The notes: a model not told the origin generated them from the letters alone. A stretch of DNA of 64,000 nucleotides from Candidatus Iainarchaeum sp. (GCA_002688035.1 NZBU01000012.1:1-64000); one strand, 5' to 3'. Counted from the stretch's first letter, positions 25,973 through 34,293 are shown. Numbers and translations are program-made.

Positions 25973-26557
25973 CTATTGGTTGAAACACTTAAAAACCATT
26001 ATTTCTTCGAAAAAGAGTTTTCTTCGCGCAATAACTGAAAAAGACAGGTCAAAAAAACACAATTTCTTGGACGATTCTGCCTCAGAATTAAGACTGCTCT
26101 GTAAGAAAAAGCACGTTCCCTGCTCCCTCAAATGTTCAGGGAATTGCTCAAGAAAAAGGTCTAGCACTTCTCGTCCCTGCTTGCCCCCATCTGTGTCTTT
26201 CCATTTTTTCTCTTTACTTGGGACATATGGTGGATTGAATATTATGCAGTCAAATTGCTCCTTTATATTTTCAAAAAGATTGCTCTCCCTTGTCTCAATT
26301 CTCTCGCCAACTCCAAGGAGCTTGGCATTCTTTGCAGTGCATTCAAGTGCTTCTTTATTTATATCAACGCTCAGCACTTTTTTCGCGCCCTTTAGTGCGG
26401 CGCTTATTCCTTGTATTCCTGAGCCGCAACCCAAGTCCAGCACAAAATCATTTGCTTTCACTTCAACAGTTTCTTCAAGCAAAAAACTGTCTTCCCTTGG
26501 GGCATAAACGCTTGGAAAACCTGATGTTGAAACATTTGACAAATTAGCTTGTTTCAT
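25973..26557 (-). CDS. HemK2/PrmC-like methyltransferase
   Basis: A Rossmann-fold methyltransferase of 194 residues using S-adenosylmethionine. VLDLGCGSGIQGISAAL binds the cofactor and FNPPYVPSKEK is the NPPY motif that places a glutamine or similar amide in the active site. The start VYAPREDSFLLEETV is that of archaeal HemK2/Mtq2-type enzymes, which methylate the GGQ glutamine of release factor. I prefer ATG 26557 because the longer frame from 26623 runs into the previous gene, whose stop is at 26565. It precedes a DRG GTPase gene by 8 nt. Confidence 0.88.
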   Translation of the reverse strand: MKQANLSNVSTSGFPSVYAPREDSFLLEETVEVKANDFVLDLGCGSGIQGISAALKGAKKVLSVDINKEALECTAKNAKLLGVGERIETRESNLFENIKEQFDCIIFNPPYVPSKEKKWKDTDGGKQGREVLDLFLEQFPEHLREQGTCFFLQSSLNSEAESSKKLCFFDLSFSVIARRKLFFEEIMVFKCFNQ

Positions 26558-26564
26558 TTTGGAT

Positions 26565-27821
26565 TCATCTAAAGAATTCGCAGTGCTCCATTTCCGGATC
26601 AAGTTTGCACAGCGCTTTATCAATGTTTATTGTGTGAGTAGAATACTTACAATTTATAACTGCTGTTGGAACCCTTTTAATTTGAAGTTGTTCTGCCAGT
26701 GTGCTATCTGCACTAAATCTTTCGCCAAGCCCTGAAAGACACTCTGCAAACTGCCCTTCATCAAACTCTAAATCCAAACTTGCGATAAGTGCTGATTCAT
26801 CACCTAAAACTGGGAAACCATAGTGGTCGCTGTCAGCACAATTTGCTCGCTCAGGGGGATCTAAAACATTGTTGTCATCGCTCCCACAATATCTCGCATA
26901 GAACGCGTTCTCTGTTTTTTGCAAGAACCCTTGTTCGTCTGCGCATGCAAAATAGCGTGCCATTGTTTCAATATTTCCTTTCGGCATATCTGCGGGAAAT
27001 AAATTCTTGCTCGCGTCTATTGGCAGGTAATGGTAGTCAAAGTCCATTCTCCCGCTATAATAATCTCTGTAAAAATTAACTGTTTCCGTTGATTTAATAT
27101 AAGGAGTTCCATATGGGTCAACAAACAAGTCTACCTTCGCAAACATCTGCGCAGGATTTTCAGGAAGACATTCTTCTGTTCCAAGCAAGTAGTCGGTATG
27201 TCTGCCTCCATCCAATCCAAGTTCTGGCAACACAAAAATATCGGTAATAATATCATATCCAACTTCAGTTGGATACTTTCTTGCAAGTAGCTCGAGCAAA
27301 CCGCGCAGTGTTATTGTCCCATTTGGAGTGCTTATCTGCAATTTGTCATCGCTTCTCACAATCATACTCTGCGAAATGCTTTCCCCATCTACAAGTGCGA
27401 CAGGCAATTTTGTAATACCTAGTTCCCCAATAATTCTTTTCCCGTCCTCGGTTGAAGCCTCAATTTTGTTTGCTGCAAAACCAATGCCGTTTTTGTTCAG
27501 CAACAACACAAACGAGCCATCAATTTCACATCCAGGGCAGTCGTTCGAATAGATCAAAATAAATTTTACTGTCGAATCTACTGTTCCATTTCCAGTATGG
27601 AAATCATCAGGGTTAACAGTCTCGGGTGGCTGCGAAAGTTGCAATACCGCAATAACAACGAAGATGGCCAGTATTGCCACTAGTGCGACAATGATTTTGT
27701 TCTCTTGGAACCAGTTGCCCTTCTTTGCAGCAGCTTTTTCACCTGTATTTTGCACTTTCACTATTTCTGCGCTTTTCACAGGTTTCTCAGTCTGATTACC
27801 TTGGTTGTCTGTTTCAGCCAT
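26565..27821 (-). CDS. Membrane-anchored thioredoxin-like protein
   Basis: A 418-residue protein with a charged N-terminal tail, one membrane helix (about residues 44-64), and an outer part with two thioredoxin-like folds. The first has CPGC (about residue 93) followed by LPVALVDGE as the cis-Pro strand; the second, near residues 290-400, has an ACADEQGFLQKTENAFYARY helix like DsbA and VPTAVINC as its cis-Pro strand. A role in disulfide handling outside the cell is likely. It stands upstream of the HemK-like and DRG genes in one direction, with a 7-nt gap, so it may share their message. Confidence 0.75.
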   Translation of the reverse strand: MAETDNQGNQTEKPVKSAEIVKVQNTGEKAAAKKGNWFQENKIIVALVAILAIFVVIAVLQLSQPPETVNPDDFHTGNGTVDSTVKFILIYSNDCPGCEIDGSFVLLLNKNGIGFAANKIEASTEDGKRIIGELGITKLPVALVDGESISQSMIVRSDDKLQISTPNGTITLRGLLELLARKYPTEVGYDIITDIFVLPELGLDGGRHTDYLLGTEECLPENPAQMFAKVDLFVDPYGTPYIKSTETVNFYRDYYSGRMDFDYHYLPIDASKNLFPADMPKGNIETMARYFACADEQGFLQKTENAFYARYCGSDDNNVLDPPERANCADSDHYGFPVLGDESALIASLDLEFDEGQFAECLSGLGERFSADSTLAEQLQIKRVPTAVINCKYSTHTINIDKALCKLDPEMEHCEFFR

Positions 27822-27895
27822 AAAATCGCCTCAAAATTCGCCTATTCTTGAGTTAATTTATTGAATCTGCATGTTTTTAATAAACTATTGCTTTT

Positions 27896-28447
27896 TTGAG
27901 GCAAAGAGCAAAAAATAAAAAGCCTAGCAATAGGAAAGTATTTGGGGTTATGATGTCTTTAACGATATTTCTTGTAGTGCTAATAGGCGCATTGGTTTTA
28001 GGCAATATTTTGCTAGCCTTGATTAAGCCAGGGTCAGAGCAGCGAGCTGATAAAGCCGAACCAATTGAGCAGCCTAAGCTCGTTGAATCACAGGAAAAAT
28101 TACCCGGCGTATTCAAATCAAATCCCTCTTTTGCGCAAGACACCGGGCAAGAGCGTGCCAACCAGCTCAACAAGCGCATTGATCGTCTTGAATCACTTTT
28201 GCTGAAGATTAATGGCTCAAAATTCTTGGGCAAAAAGTTGAATGGAACAGTCATTGGACAAAAGCTTAGTGGCTACAACGAGTTTAAAGGAAACACGAAA
28301 ATTGAGATTGCAGCCCTCAAACAGGATATTGCCCGCGTGAAAAAAGAAATTGGTATAAAAGAAAAAAAGAATCCTGGTGAGGACTACCAGATCAACGATA
28401 AAAAATTGCACGAGCTTGTATTTCAGACAGGCGCAGGCAAAAGCTAA
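27896..28447 (+). CDS. Membrane-anchored coiled-coil protein
   Basis: A 183-residue protein with a basic N-terminus, one membrane helix (SLTIFLVVLIGALVLGNILLAL, residues 20-41), and a polar part ending in a coiled coil (KIEIAALKQDIARVKKEIGI). The start is TTG at 27896; an alternative is the ATG at 27950 or 27953, which would remove the positive N-terminus. No enzyme motif is seen. It ends one base before a convergent cysteine-rich gene. Family not recognised. Confidence 0.6.
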   Translation: MRQRAKNKKPSNRKVFGVMMSLTIFLVVLIGALVLGNILLALIKPGSEQRADKAEPIEQPKLVESQEKLPGVFKSNPSFAQDTGQERANQLNKRIDRLESLLLKINGSKFLGKKLNGTVIGQKLSGYNEFKGNTKIEIAALKQDIARVKKEIGIKEKKNPGEDYQINDKKLHELVFQTGAGKS

Positions 28448-28936
28448 TTACTTTCTTTTTCTAAACAATATAGTTGGCAATAGTATCGCTCCAATCAATG
28501 CGATTATTCCTGTTGGGATTTTCATTTCTCCAAATTCTATCCCCATGAACTCTGGGACACAAGCTTGCGCAACATTACAGCCTGCGGCCCAATTACAAAG
28601 CTTGTCTGTCCCACCTGTTGTTTGCCAACGTAAATTGCAAACACTCTCGGTGCCAATCGCTGTGCATTTTGTTACTGCTTCTCTTGTGCCGCAGTCTCCA
28701 CCAACAACACATAGGGGGGTACAAGGGCTCTGGTCTTGACAGCTTGCGCCAAAGGTACATGCACTTCCATATCCTGCAACCAGATTATAAAAACTAGAGC
28801 AGCTCCCGCCTCCTTTTCCAAAACAAGTTGTTACACACCCTCCTCCAGTTGGGCAAGCCCCAGCTAAGGTATTCAATGTCATAGATAAAACAAATAACAG
28901 TCCGAAAAGAAGTAAGGCAATTGTAAGCGATTTCAT
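28448..28936 (-). CDS. Cysteine-rich secreted protein with C-terminal anchor
   Basis: A 162-residue protein with a signal peptide, about 16 cysteines in the outer part (for example CPTGGGCVTTC, CSSFYN, CTPLCVVGGDC), and a C-terminal tail made of VPEFMGIEF, a membrane helix (IPTGIIALIGAILLPTILF) and a basic RKRK end. This three-part tail resembles a sorting signal of the PEF-CTERM kind, cut by an archaeosortase, but the PEF lies farther from the helix than usual. The ATG at 28936 is 26 nt after TATAAAAT (28961-28968), so the gene is leaderless. Confidence 0.7.
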   Translation of the reverse strand: MKSLTIALLLFGLLFVLSMTLNTLAGACPTGGGCVTTCFGKGGGSCSSFYNLVAGYGSACTFGASCQDQSPCTPLCVVGGDCGTREAVTKCTAIGTESVCNLRWQTTGGTDKLCNWAAGCNVAQACVPEFMGIEFGEMKIPTGIIALIGAILLPTILFRKRK

Positions 28937-28973
28937 TCTATATTATTGATGTCTTTCTCTTATAAAATTCTGT

Positions 28974-29657
28974 CTAATTGTCCGTTCTCCAGCTTTTTCT
29001 AATTTCTTTGTCCTTGCTCTTGTCTCTTGCAGCCTTTGCAAGCACGCTTGCCGCGCCCACCACTGGGTTAAGATCATCGGCTTTTGGCATAAATTCTACT
29101 CCTTCTAAGCCTTGATTTAAGGGGCTTCCGTCAACCAAAATCCTGCCTTTGAAGCCTTTTTCCCTGAAATTCTGCACTATTTCAGCTATCATTTCAAGCT
29201 CTATATCATTCATTGTCCTGCCTTTTCCACGCAGACTATCTATCTCACCAGCTCTCTTTGACAGCACCAAATGCCCCTTAGAGTGCTTTAAAACCACTTT
29301 TTTGGCCCTCCCAATTTTCCCTATTTTCTTGCTGTCACGAAGCTCCCTAAGTTCATTTGTGTTCCCAAGAACACCTGCAACAACAAAGGGCCCGAAGTTC
29401 TCACCGCGGCCTGTTTCATCAATTCCTACTAAAAGCTCTCCAACCGAGCCTATGTTATGTAGAAGTATGTCCTTGGTTTTCTCTGCGTCCTCACCCTGAA
29501 TCAGCAGCTTTCCACTAGTGTAAAGCGTAACAACACTTTCCCCTATCTTAACACGCACGTCCTCATATTGGGTCTTGGTTTCAAGGGCTTCAAAGCCAGC
29601 CAAGTATTCCTTAACTGTTTTCTTCTCCTGTTCAGAAAAATTGAGGGAAATGTTCAT
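28974..29657 (-). CDS. rnhC: Ribonuclease HIII-like protein
   Basis: A 227-residue RNase H2/H3-type enzyme that cuts the RNA strand of RNA/DNA hybrids. The active site starts in GIDETGRGENFGPFVVAG (Asp and Glu, about residue 80), with RDSKKIGKIGR following, then VDGSPL (about 185) and ASVLAKAARDKS near the end. The N-terminal 70 residues (VVTLYTSGKLLIQGEDA) look like the TBP-like domain of RNase HIII and not like RNase HII. I chose ATG 29657, which has GATTTAAATTC centred 26-28 nt upstream, over the in-frame ATG at 29696. Confidence 0.82.
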   Translation of the reverse strand: MNISLNFSEQEKKTVKEYLAGFEALETKTQYEDVRVKIGESVVTLYTSGKLLIQGEDAEKTKDILLHNIGSVGELLVGIDETGRGENFGPFVVAGVLGNTNELRELRDSKKIGKIGRAKKVVLKHSKGHLVLSKRAGEIDSLRGKGRTMNDIELEMIAEIVQNFREKGFKGRILVDGSPLNQGLEGVEFMPKADDLNPVVGAASVLAKAARDKSKDKEIRKSWRTDN

Positions 29658-29724
29658 GCAAAAGAATACTGCTTCCTTGAATTTAAATCTTTTCAAGCAG
29701 CTAATGATCTGACAGCCTTATGAT

Positions 29725-30369
29725 TCAAAGACTTGGCTTTTCTGTTTTTTTAAATACTATAAAAGAGTATACAACGGCCGCAAGCGCGGCAACCAATACT
29801 GTTCCAACAGCAACCCAAACAACTTGTTCAATTAGAAGTGCAGCCAGTATTGTTAGTATTCCAGCCACCATAAATAATTTTCCACCAAGCTCATGTGTTT
29901 TATCCCAGACTTCATCATTAGCAAGTGTCCAAGGAGTTCTAATTCCAACAAAAAAGTTTCTCTTAAACTTTGGCATTAACCATCCAATCGCAGCGAACAT
30001 AAAACCCAAGGGTAGTACAAAAAGCTGTGAATAATTTGCGTTCACATCAAAGTTTGGTAGCAGCGTAACAATAAAGAATAGTCCAAAGAAAATTTGCAAC
30101 ACAAGCGCCATTTGCCAATACTGAGCTTCAAATGCCTTGAGGTTTTGTTTGAAAACCGCGATCTTTGGAATTACTATAAATATCAAAAAAACAAGAGCCA
30201 TTATCATGGGGAATGCAAAAGCGCCAACCCAAGCATCTCCAAATCCATCTGCCTGCCCTGCGGCATTCCAATGTGTTGGAACAGTATTTGGCAACATCGG
30301 GTAAACAAGAAAGCCACCTATAACTGCTACGATGAGCAGGGCAAATGCAAGTGCTTTTGAAACATTCAT
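29725..30369 (-). CDS. SdpI-family membrane protein
   Basis: A 214-residue membrane protein with about six helices. The N-terminal part (PNTVPTHWNAAGQADGFGDAW) is the DUF1648 domain, and RNFFVGIRTPWTLANDEVWDKTHELGGKLF is the SdpI core. In Bacillus SdpI gives immunity to a killing peptide and signals its presence; archaeal relatives are of unknown role. A transport or sensory role at the membrane is likely. It has its own position between an RNase HIII-like gene and Tag, with no clear operon. Confidence 0.85.
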   Translation of the reverse strand: MNVSKALAFALLIVAVIGGFLVYPMLPNTVPTHWNAAGQADGFGDAWVGAFAFPMIMALVFLIFIVIPKIAVFKQNLKAFEAQYWQMALVLQIFFGLFFIVTLLPNFDVNANYSQLFVLPLGFMFAAIGWLMPKFKRNFFVGIRTPWTLANDEVWDKTHELGGKLFMVAGILTILAALLIEQVVWVAVGTVLVAALAAVVYSFIVFKKTEKPSL

Positions 30370-30436
30370 TCATAATAATATGTACTTAACTTGTTTTTTA
30401 TTGTTTCTAGTCATTCTTTTTCATTTGTGAGTTGCA

Positions 30437-30565
30437 TCAAGTTGAGGGCTCAGGGTTGAGTTGTATCTTCACAGCTTGCGCTCGGTAGGTGTTAACCTCA
30501 TCATTGCCGTATGTATCGTATGGTGTTAATGCCTTAAAATTAACGGTTGTTGGAAATAAAGCGTT
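30437..30565 (-). pseudogene. Open-frame remnant after tag
   Basis: Directly after the tag stop, in the same frame, 42 codons remain open and read like protein: LFPTTVNFKALTPYDTYG, then DEVNTYRAQAVKIQLNPEP, ending at 30437-30439. There is no ATG, GTG or TTG near its beginning, so it cannot be translated alone. It may be the tail of a decayed gene, or a readthrough extension of Tag. Composition and codon flow are like coding DNA, but the stretch is short. Confidence 0.3.
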
Positions 30566-31144
30566 TCAATTTATTTCTGAATGTCTAAAACAATTTACTT
30601 CATGATCATTCACAACGCCGACAGACTGCAGGAACGCGTATATTATCGTGGATCCGACAAAATTCATACCTCTTTTTTTGAGGTCTTTTGATATCTTGTC
30701 AGACAGTGCAGTTTTTGCAGGTATTTGTTTCCAACTCTTATATCTATTTTTGATTGGTTTGCCTTCCACAAAACCCTGTAAATATTTACTGAACGAGCCG
30801 AATTCTTTTCTAATCTCAAGGAATGCCCTAGCATTCTTGATTGCCGATTCAATCTTCAACCTGTTCCTGATTATTCCTTCGTCTTTCATTAATCTTGCAA
30901 CATCCCTTTTGCCATATTTTGCGATCTTAACAAAATCAAATCCGGAAAAAGCTTTCTTAAACTTCTCCCGCTTCTTAAGAATTGTCAGCCACGAAAGTCC
31001 GGCCTGAAAACCTTCAAGCAAAAGCATCTCAAAAAGTTTCCTGTCACTGTGCACTGGAGCGCCCCATTCCTTATCATGGTATTCTAAGTAAATTCTATTA
31101 TTTTCTGGCACCCACCCGCATCTTTTTTTCACTTGCTTGTTCAA
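30566..31144 (-). CDS. tag: DNA-3-methyladenine glycosylase I
   Basis: Removes 3-methyladenine from alkylated DNA. The 192-residue protein has CGWVPENNRIYLEYHDKEWG at the start (zinc ligands Cys and His, conserved Trp), LLLEGFQAGLSWLTILKKRE (substrate pocket), and NDHEVNCFRH near the end (zinc His and Cys). The pattern is typical of bacterial Tag. It stands alone between an SdpI-like gene and a CBS gene. Tag is uncommon in archaea, so gain from bacteria is likely. The end of the gene is followed by an in-frame open stretch (see separate entry). Confidence 0.92.
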   Translation of the reverse strand: MNKQVKKRCGWVPENNRIYLEYHDKEWGAPVHSDRKLFEMLLLEGFQAGLSWLTILKKREKFKKAFSGFDFVKIAKYGKRDVARLMKDEGIIRNRLKIESAIKNARAFLEIRKEFGSFSKYLQGFVEGKPIKNRYKSWKQIPAKTALSDKISKDLKKRGMNFVGSTIIYAFLQSVGVVNDHEVNCFRHSEIN

Positions 31145-31208
31145 AGTCTAAAACCTCTTTCAAACCAAGTTTTCCTCTAGGGTAAAGAGTGAAGAAACAT
31201 TGATTTTA

Positions 31209-31640
31209 TTACCTAACATTTCCCGCGTAGTACTGCCTTGGCTTATCAACAAATGTTTTCTTTAGTTTTTCAAAGCCAATGCTGCGGGAGATTCCATGTG
31301 ATGTGACCTTTCCGACAACTTCTCCTTTCTCATTAGTTACTGCTAAGCGCCTGATATTTTTTTCATTCATCAAAGTATAAGCCTCTTTAACCTTCTCGTT
31401 TTCTCCAATTGTTATGATTGGGGCGCTCATTATCTCCTCGACTTTAACAGTGGCTGAATCAAGGCCTTTTGCCACAACCTTTTTGAGAAAGTCCCTTTCT
31501 GTGAGAACCCCCACTGGCTTGCCCTCTTTTTCCACAAGCGTGCTACCTGTTCCTTTTTCCCTCATTAAGACAGCGGCATCCATTATAAGCGCATCATGTT
31601 TGACGCGAAGAAATCTTGTCATATTATCTTTTACAGTCAT
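31209..31640 (-). CDS. CBS-domain pair protein
   Basis: A 143-residue cytoplasmic protein of two CBS domains (residues 1-60 and 70-130), with GTGSTLVEKEGKPVGVLTERDFL and MNEKNIRRLAVTNEKGEVVG as the two signature strands. Pairs of this kind bind adenine nucleotides and act as energy or ligand sensors. The ATG at 31640 is preferred to the GTG at 31655, because a GGGGGG ribosome-binding-like run stands 8 nt before it. A partner protein is not evident nearby. Confidence 0.88.
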   Translation of the reverse strand: MTVKDNMTRFLRVKHDALIMDAAVLMREKGTGSTLVEKEGKPVGVLTERDFLKKVVAKGLDSATVKVEEIMSAPIITIGENEKVKEAYTLMNEKNIRRLAVTNEKGEVVGKVTSHGISRSIGFEKLKKTFVDKPRQYYAGNVR

Positions 31641-31747
31641 GGCAATTCCCCCCACATTTTAGTAATAATATGTCTTGAAAGAATAAAAACATTGCTTTCG
31701 GATTAAAAAAAATAAGTAGACTCAGGGTTGGATCGAAAATTATTTAA

Positions 31748-32059
31748 TTAGCCATTGGTTAATGCAAGGATAAAACTAGTATTTTCATTAGCCTTTAGGG
31801 AATGAACTGCATTCTCTTTCATATAGATAAATACGCCGGGTAACATGGGTATATCTTTTCCTTCAAGATTGAAGATTCCATCCCCCTCAATTACATAAAC
31901 AAATCCTTGTTTTGTGGATGTATGATTAGATATATCTGTTCCCTTAGCCATACAAAACAAAGTAATATTCAATTTATCATTCTTCACAATGTCTTTGCTC
32001 AAGATTCCTTTTTTTGGATATTCGATGAGTTCATTTATTTTTTCATCCATATTAATCAT
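31748..32059 (-). CDS. Cupin-domain protein
   Basis: A single small cupin of about 103 residues. The barrel shows HTSTKQGFVYVIEGDGIFNLEG (motif 1 with His and Glu-like residues) and MLPGVFIYMKENAVHSLKA (motif 2 with His), so a metal site is likely incomplete but present. Function is unknown; many such proteins sense or bind small molecules. I chose ATG 32059 over 32113, as the longer form would overlap the coding end of the upstream membrane protein; GGAG stands before it. It follows a cytochrome b5-like lipoprotein and a membrane protein in the same direction. Confidence 0.7.
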   Translation of the reverse strand: MINMDEKINELIEYPKKGILSKDIVKNDKLNITLFCMAKGTDISNHTSTKQGFVYVIEGDGIFNLEGKDIPMLPGVFIYMKENAVHSLKANENTSFILALTNG

Positions 32060-32081
32060 CTTCTCCAGTGCATTGATATGC

Positions 32082-32327
32082 TCAAAATGGCCATCTAAAC
32101 AAATAAAAGGCAAGTAAGGTATGGGCTACAACAGAGAGAATAAAGCCCCACCAATAGTAACAGTGTTTGCTGTAAAACCATTGGAATTTCTTATTGGGCA
32201 AAAGCCTGTTCAATAACCAAACTCCGCCAATACATCTACAAGATAGTGCGACGAGCAGCAAAAACACTAAATTAGTTATACCTAAGAGGAAAATAAGTTT
32301 TATTCCAAGTGCATAATCTAATGCCAT
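32082..32327 (-). CDS. Small membrane protein beside cytochrome b5-like gene
   Basis: An 81-residue protein with two to three membrane helices (about residues 9-30, 33-45 and 59-79). Near the middle is RLLPNKKFQWFYSKHCYYWWGFILS, rich in aromatic residues with a Cys and two His in or near the membrane. It lies 15 nt after the cytochrome b5-like lipoprotein gene and may form a small membrane redox unit with it. I do not recognise the family; the His and Trp pattern could, but need not, mean heme contact. Confidence 0.65.
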   Translation of the reverse strand: MALDYALGIKLIFLLGITNLVFLLLVALSCRCIGGVWLLNRLLPNKKFQWFYSKHCYYWWGFILSVVAHTLLAFYLFRWPF

Positions 32328-32342
32328 GTTTTGCCAATCCTT

Positions 32343-32813
32343 TTATTCTGCCAAATCTCCAATATAAAGAGGTTCGCTTCTTGTTCTTGCTCCTGATGAA
32401 TGTGGCGTCCCTGAACCCATCGGTCTTGTCTCAAACAAGGTTGTAGCATCTTTTCCACAACCTTCCAAGATTGCTATTCCGCCAGGGTGTGATGAAATAA
32501 ACTCTGTTACTGCATATACTTTACCGTCAAGTACCATCCAGCAATCAGTCTCAGTACTGTGTTCTGCTACTTCTTCCAAAGTGTATGTTGGCTGTAAATC
32601 TTCAGGAGGTATTGGTGGTGTGTTGTCATTGCTTGGGGGTGTAGGTGGTGTGTCGTCGTCAAGTGCAGGGGGTGGTGTTTGGCCATCAGTGTTTTCCGCA
32701 TCTGTTTGAGTATCAGACTCGTCAACAGTATAGTCTGCTTCAGATTGAGTACAACCCGAAATAAGAAGCAAGACTACTAGCGCAACAATCAAAAAAACCC
32801 AATTTGTTTTCAT
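32343..32813 (-). CDS. Lipoprotein with cytochrome b5-like heme domain
   Basis: A 156-residue protein with a lipoprotein signal ([10 protein letters not shown], Cys near residue 21), a long Pro/Asp/Thr-rich linker (residues 25-70), and a cytochrome b5-like domain (about 75-150). The domain shows [15 protein letters not shown], the axial-His motif [11 protein letters not shown], and a second His in [13 protein letters not shown], at the right distance for the other heme ligand. It is tethered to the outer side of the membrane. A small membrane protein and a cupin follow. Such secreted b5 proteins are rarely described in archaea; redox role is inferred. Confidence 0.85.
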   Translation of the reverse strand: MKTNWVFLIVALVVLLLISGCTQSEADYTVDESDTQTDAENTDGQTPPPALDDDTPPTPPSNDNTPPIPPEDLQPTYTLEEVAEHSTETDCWMVLDGKVYAVTEFISSHPGGIAILEGCGKDATTLFETRPMGSGTPHSSGARTRSEPLYIGDLAE

Positions 32814-32831
32814 CCAATCTCGCCTATTCTT

Positions 32832-33335
32832 TTACAGTAATCCTTCTTTTATTTCTTTAGTAAACATTACAATATTTGTTTTCCCTAGCTTATCTGTTTC
32901 TATTACCCCGCGGTCAATAAGCCTTTGAACAATGCGATGCGATTTTACTTTACTCATTCCTGGGAGTCTTGTTAGCTCGGCCTGCAGTGCCTTTCCGTGA
33001 TTCTCAATCAGCAGATTTACAAGTTTTTTCTCATCTAGATTGAGGAACTGTAAAAGCACCTCTGTATTGCTTTTCAGTGCTTCCTGTTTGATTTCGACTT
33101 TACCAGTCATCAAGTAGTATGTTCCTGCACCAGCAATAAGTGCAATGCTTGCAATTAAAGGTATTGCTGCTATTAAAAAATCAAGTTGCTGTTTGTGTGG
33201 ACAGGCACTTGTTCCTACTGCAGGACAAAAGTTTACATCACTCGTTTGTATAAGCAAAATGTTGACGCTGAATACTGTGTAAAGAAAGGCAACCACTACA
33301 ATAATGCCGATGATTAGTTTCTTGTTCTTGTCCAT
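32832..33335 (-). CDS. Membrane-bound winged-helix protein
   Basis: A 167-residue protein with two membrane helices (about residues 6-28 and 52-74) and a cytoplasmic C-terminal winged helix (ELTRLPGMSKVKSHRIVQRL, then RGVIETDKLGKTNIVMF). Between the helices lies a short outer loop with two Cys (FCPAVGTSACPH), which could form a disulfide and sense redox state. Membrane-tied regulators of this type are frequent in archaea. Start ATG 33335 is 7 nt after the expected start of transcription from GATTTAAATTG near 33368. It is the gene just upstream of the b5-like lipoprotein, so it may regulate it. Confidence 0.75.
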   Translation of the reverse strand: MDKNKKLIIGIIVVVAFLYTVFSVNILLIQTSDVNFCPAVGTSACPHKQQLDFLIAAIPLIASIALIAGAGTYYLMTGKVEIKQEALKSNTEVLLQFLNLDEKKLVNLLIENHGKALQAELTRLPGMSKVKSHRIVQRLIDRGVIETDKLGKTNIVMFTKEIKEGLL

Positions 33336-33375
33336 GGTTAAAAACAATCTTTGCTGCAAAACAATTTAAATCTTT

Positions 33376-34203
33376 TTAATCGGTGATTTCTCCCCTTACT
33401 GAGATTATCTTTTGTTCAACAGGAATTTCTTTGCCTGAATCACCAAGTGCTTCTTCCACAATACTTTGTAAACCAAAGCAGCATGGAACTTCCATGTGTG
33501 CGATCGTAATGCTCTTGATATTGTTATCTTTGAAAATAGCGGTTAGCTTTTCTTTGTAAAATTTTACATCATCGAGCTTTGGGCAACCAATAACCAAAGA
33601 TTTTCCTTCCAAGAATTCTGAATGAAAGTTCGCGTTTGCAAATGGAACACAGTCAGCTGCAATCAGCAAGTCAGCATCATTAAAGTATGAAGCATTGGGT
33701 GAGACCAGCATTAATTGCACTGGCCATTGCCCGAGTTCTGAGCGCTGTCTTGTCTGCTTTTCAGCCTCCTCGGCTTTCTCTTCCTTTCTAAAATCCTGCA
33801 TTGCGCTTCCGGGGCAACTGTGTGGCAAAGGCGCTTTATCTTCTTTTTCAAGGGGATTATCAATCCCATTCTCTTCAAGGAATTCGGTGGCTTCTTTCAA
33901 ATAACCTTCCTCGCCGTGCTCTTTCAAGTGCTCTAAATGTGCTTTGATCGTGTTTTCTCCCTTTTTTACAATCTCTTCCATTACCTTCTTCTCATCATAG
34001 GGCTCTGCCTCTCTTTTAATAATGTGCATTGCTTCTTGCGGGCAGTGCCCAATGCACGCTCCTAATCCATCACAATGCAAATCACTCACAAGCCTTGCTT
34101 TGTCATCAATGATTTGTAATGCTCCCTCGGGACAATTTGGAATGCATTCTCCGCAACCATTACACTTTTCTTCATCAATTTCAATAATCTCTCTTTCCAC
34201 CAT
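33376..34203 (-). CDS. Ferredoxin-type iron-sulfur protein
   Basis: A 275-residue protein. The N-terminal 65 residues hold a ferredoxin domain: CNGCGECIPNCP with four Cys, and CDGLGACIGHCP, where the second Cys is Leu, as is usual for this family. A charged linker (about 75-150) follows, then a C-terminal domain with SPNASYFNDADLLIAADC, VIGCPKLDD and VPCCFGLQSIV, containing further Cys. This type binds one or two [4Fe-4S] clusters and may act as an electron carrier or reductase subunit. Upstream is a palindrome (34228-34235) shared with the rubrerythrin operon. Confidence 0.85.
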   Translation of the reverse strand: MVEREIIEIDEEKCNGCGECIPNCPEGALQIIDDKARLVSDLHCDGLGACIGHCPQEAMHIIKREAEPYDEKKVMEEIVKKGENTIKAHLEHLKEHGEEGYLKEATEFLEENGIDNPLEKEDKAPLPHSCPGSAMQDFRKEEKAEEAEKQTRQRSELGQWPVQLMLVSPNASYFNDADLLIAADCVPFANANFHSEFLEGKSLVIGCPKLDDVKFYKEKLTAIFKDNNIKSITIAHMEVPCCFGLQSIVEEALGDSGKEIPVEQKIISVRGEITD

Positions 34204-34227
34204 TCTAAAATCCTCCTTGGTTTCAAA

Positions 34228-34235
34228 AGTATACT
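34228..34235. promoter_or_regulatory. Candidate operator AGTATACT upstream of ferredoxin gene
   Basis: AGTATACT is a perfect eight-base palindrome. On the minus strand it follows TTTTAAATAAA (TATA, about 34244-34256) and stands between TATA and the expected transcription start, followed by GGAGG and the ATG at 34203. The same layout, with a longer shared block reading TTACAT-AGTATACTT, is found before the rubrerythrin operon at 50110-50117. A repressor or redox regulator site is likely; the protein that would bind it is unknown. Confidence 0.45.
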
Positions 34236-34293
34236 ATGTAACGATTTATTTAAAACCGCGGAAGTTTCCATATGGAAACCAGCTGCCTCTATT

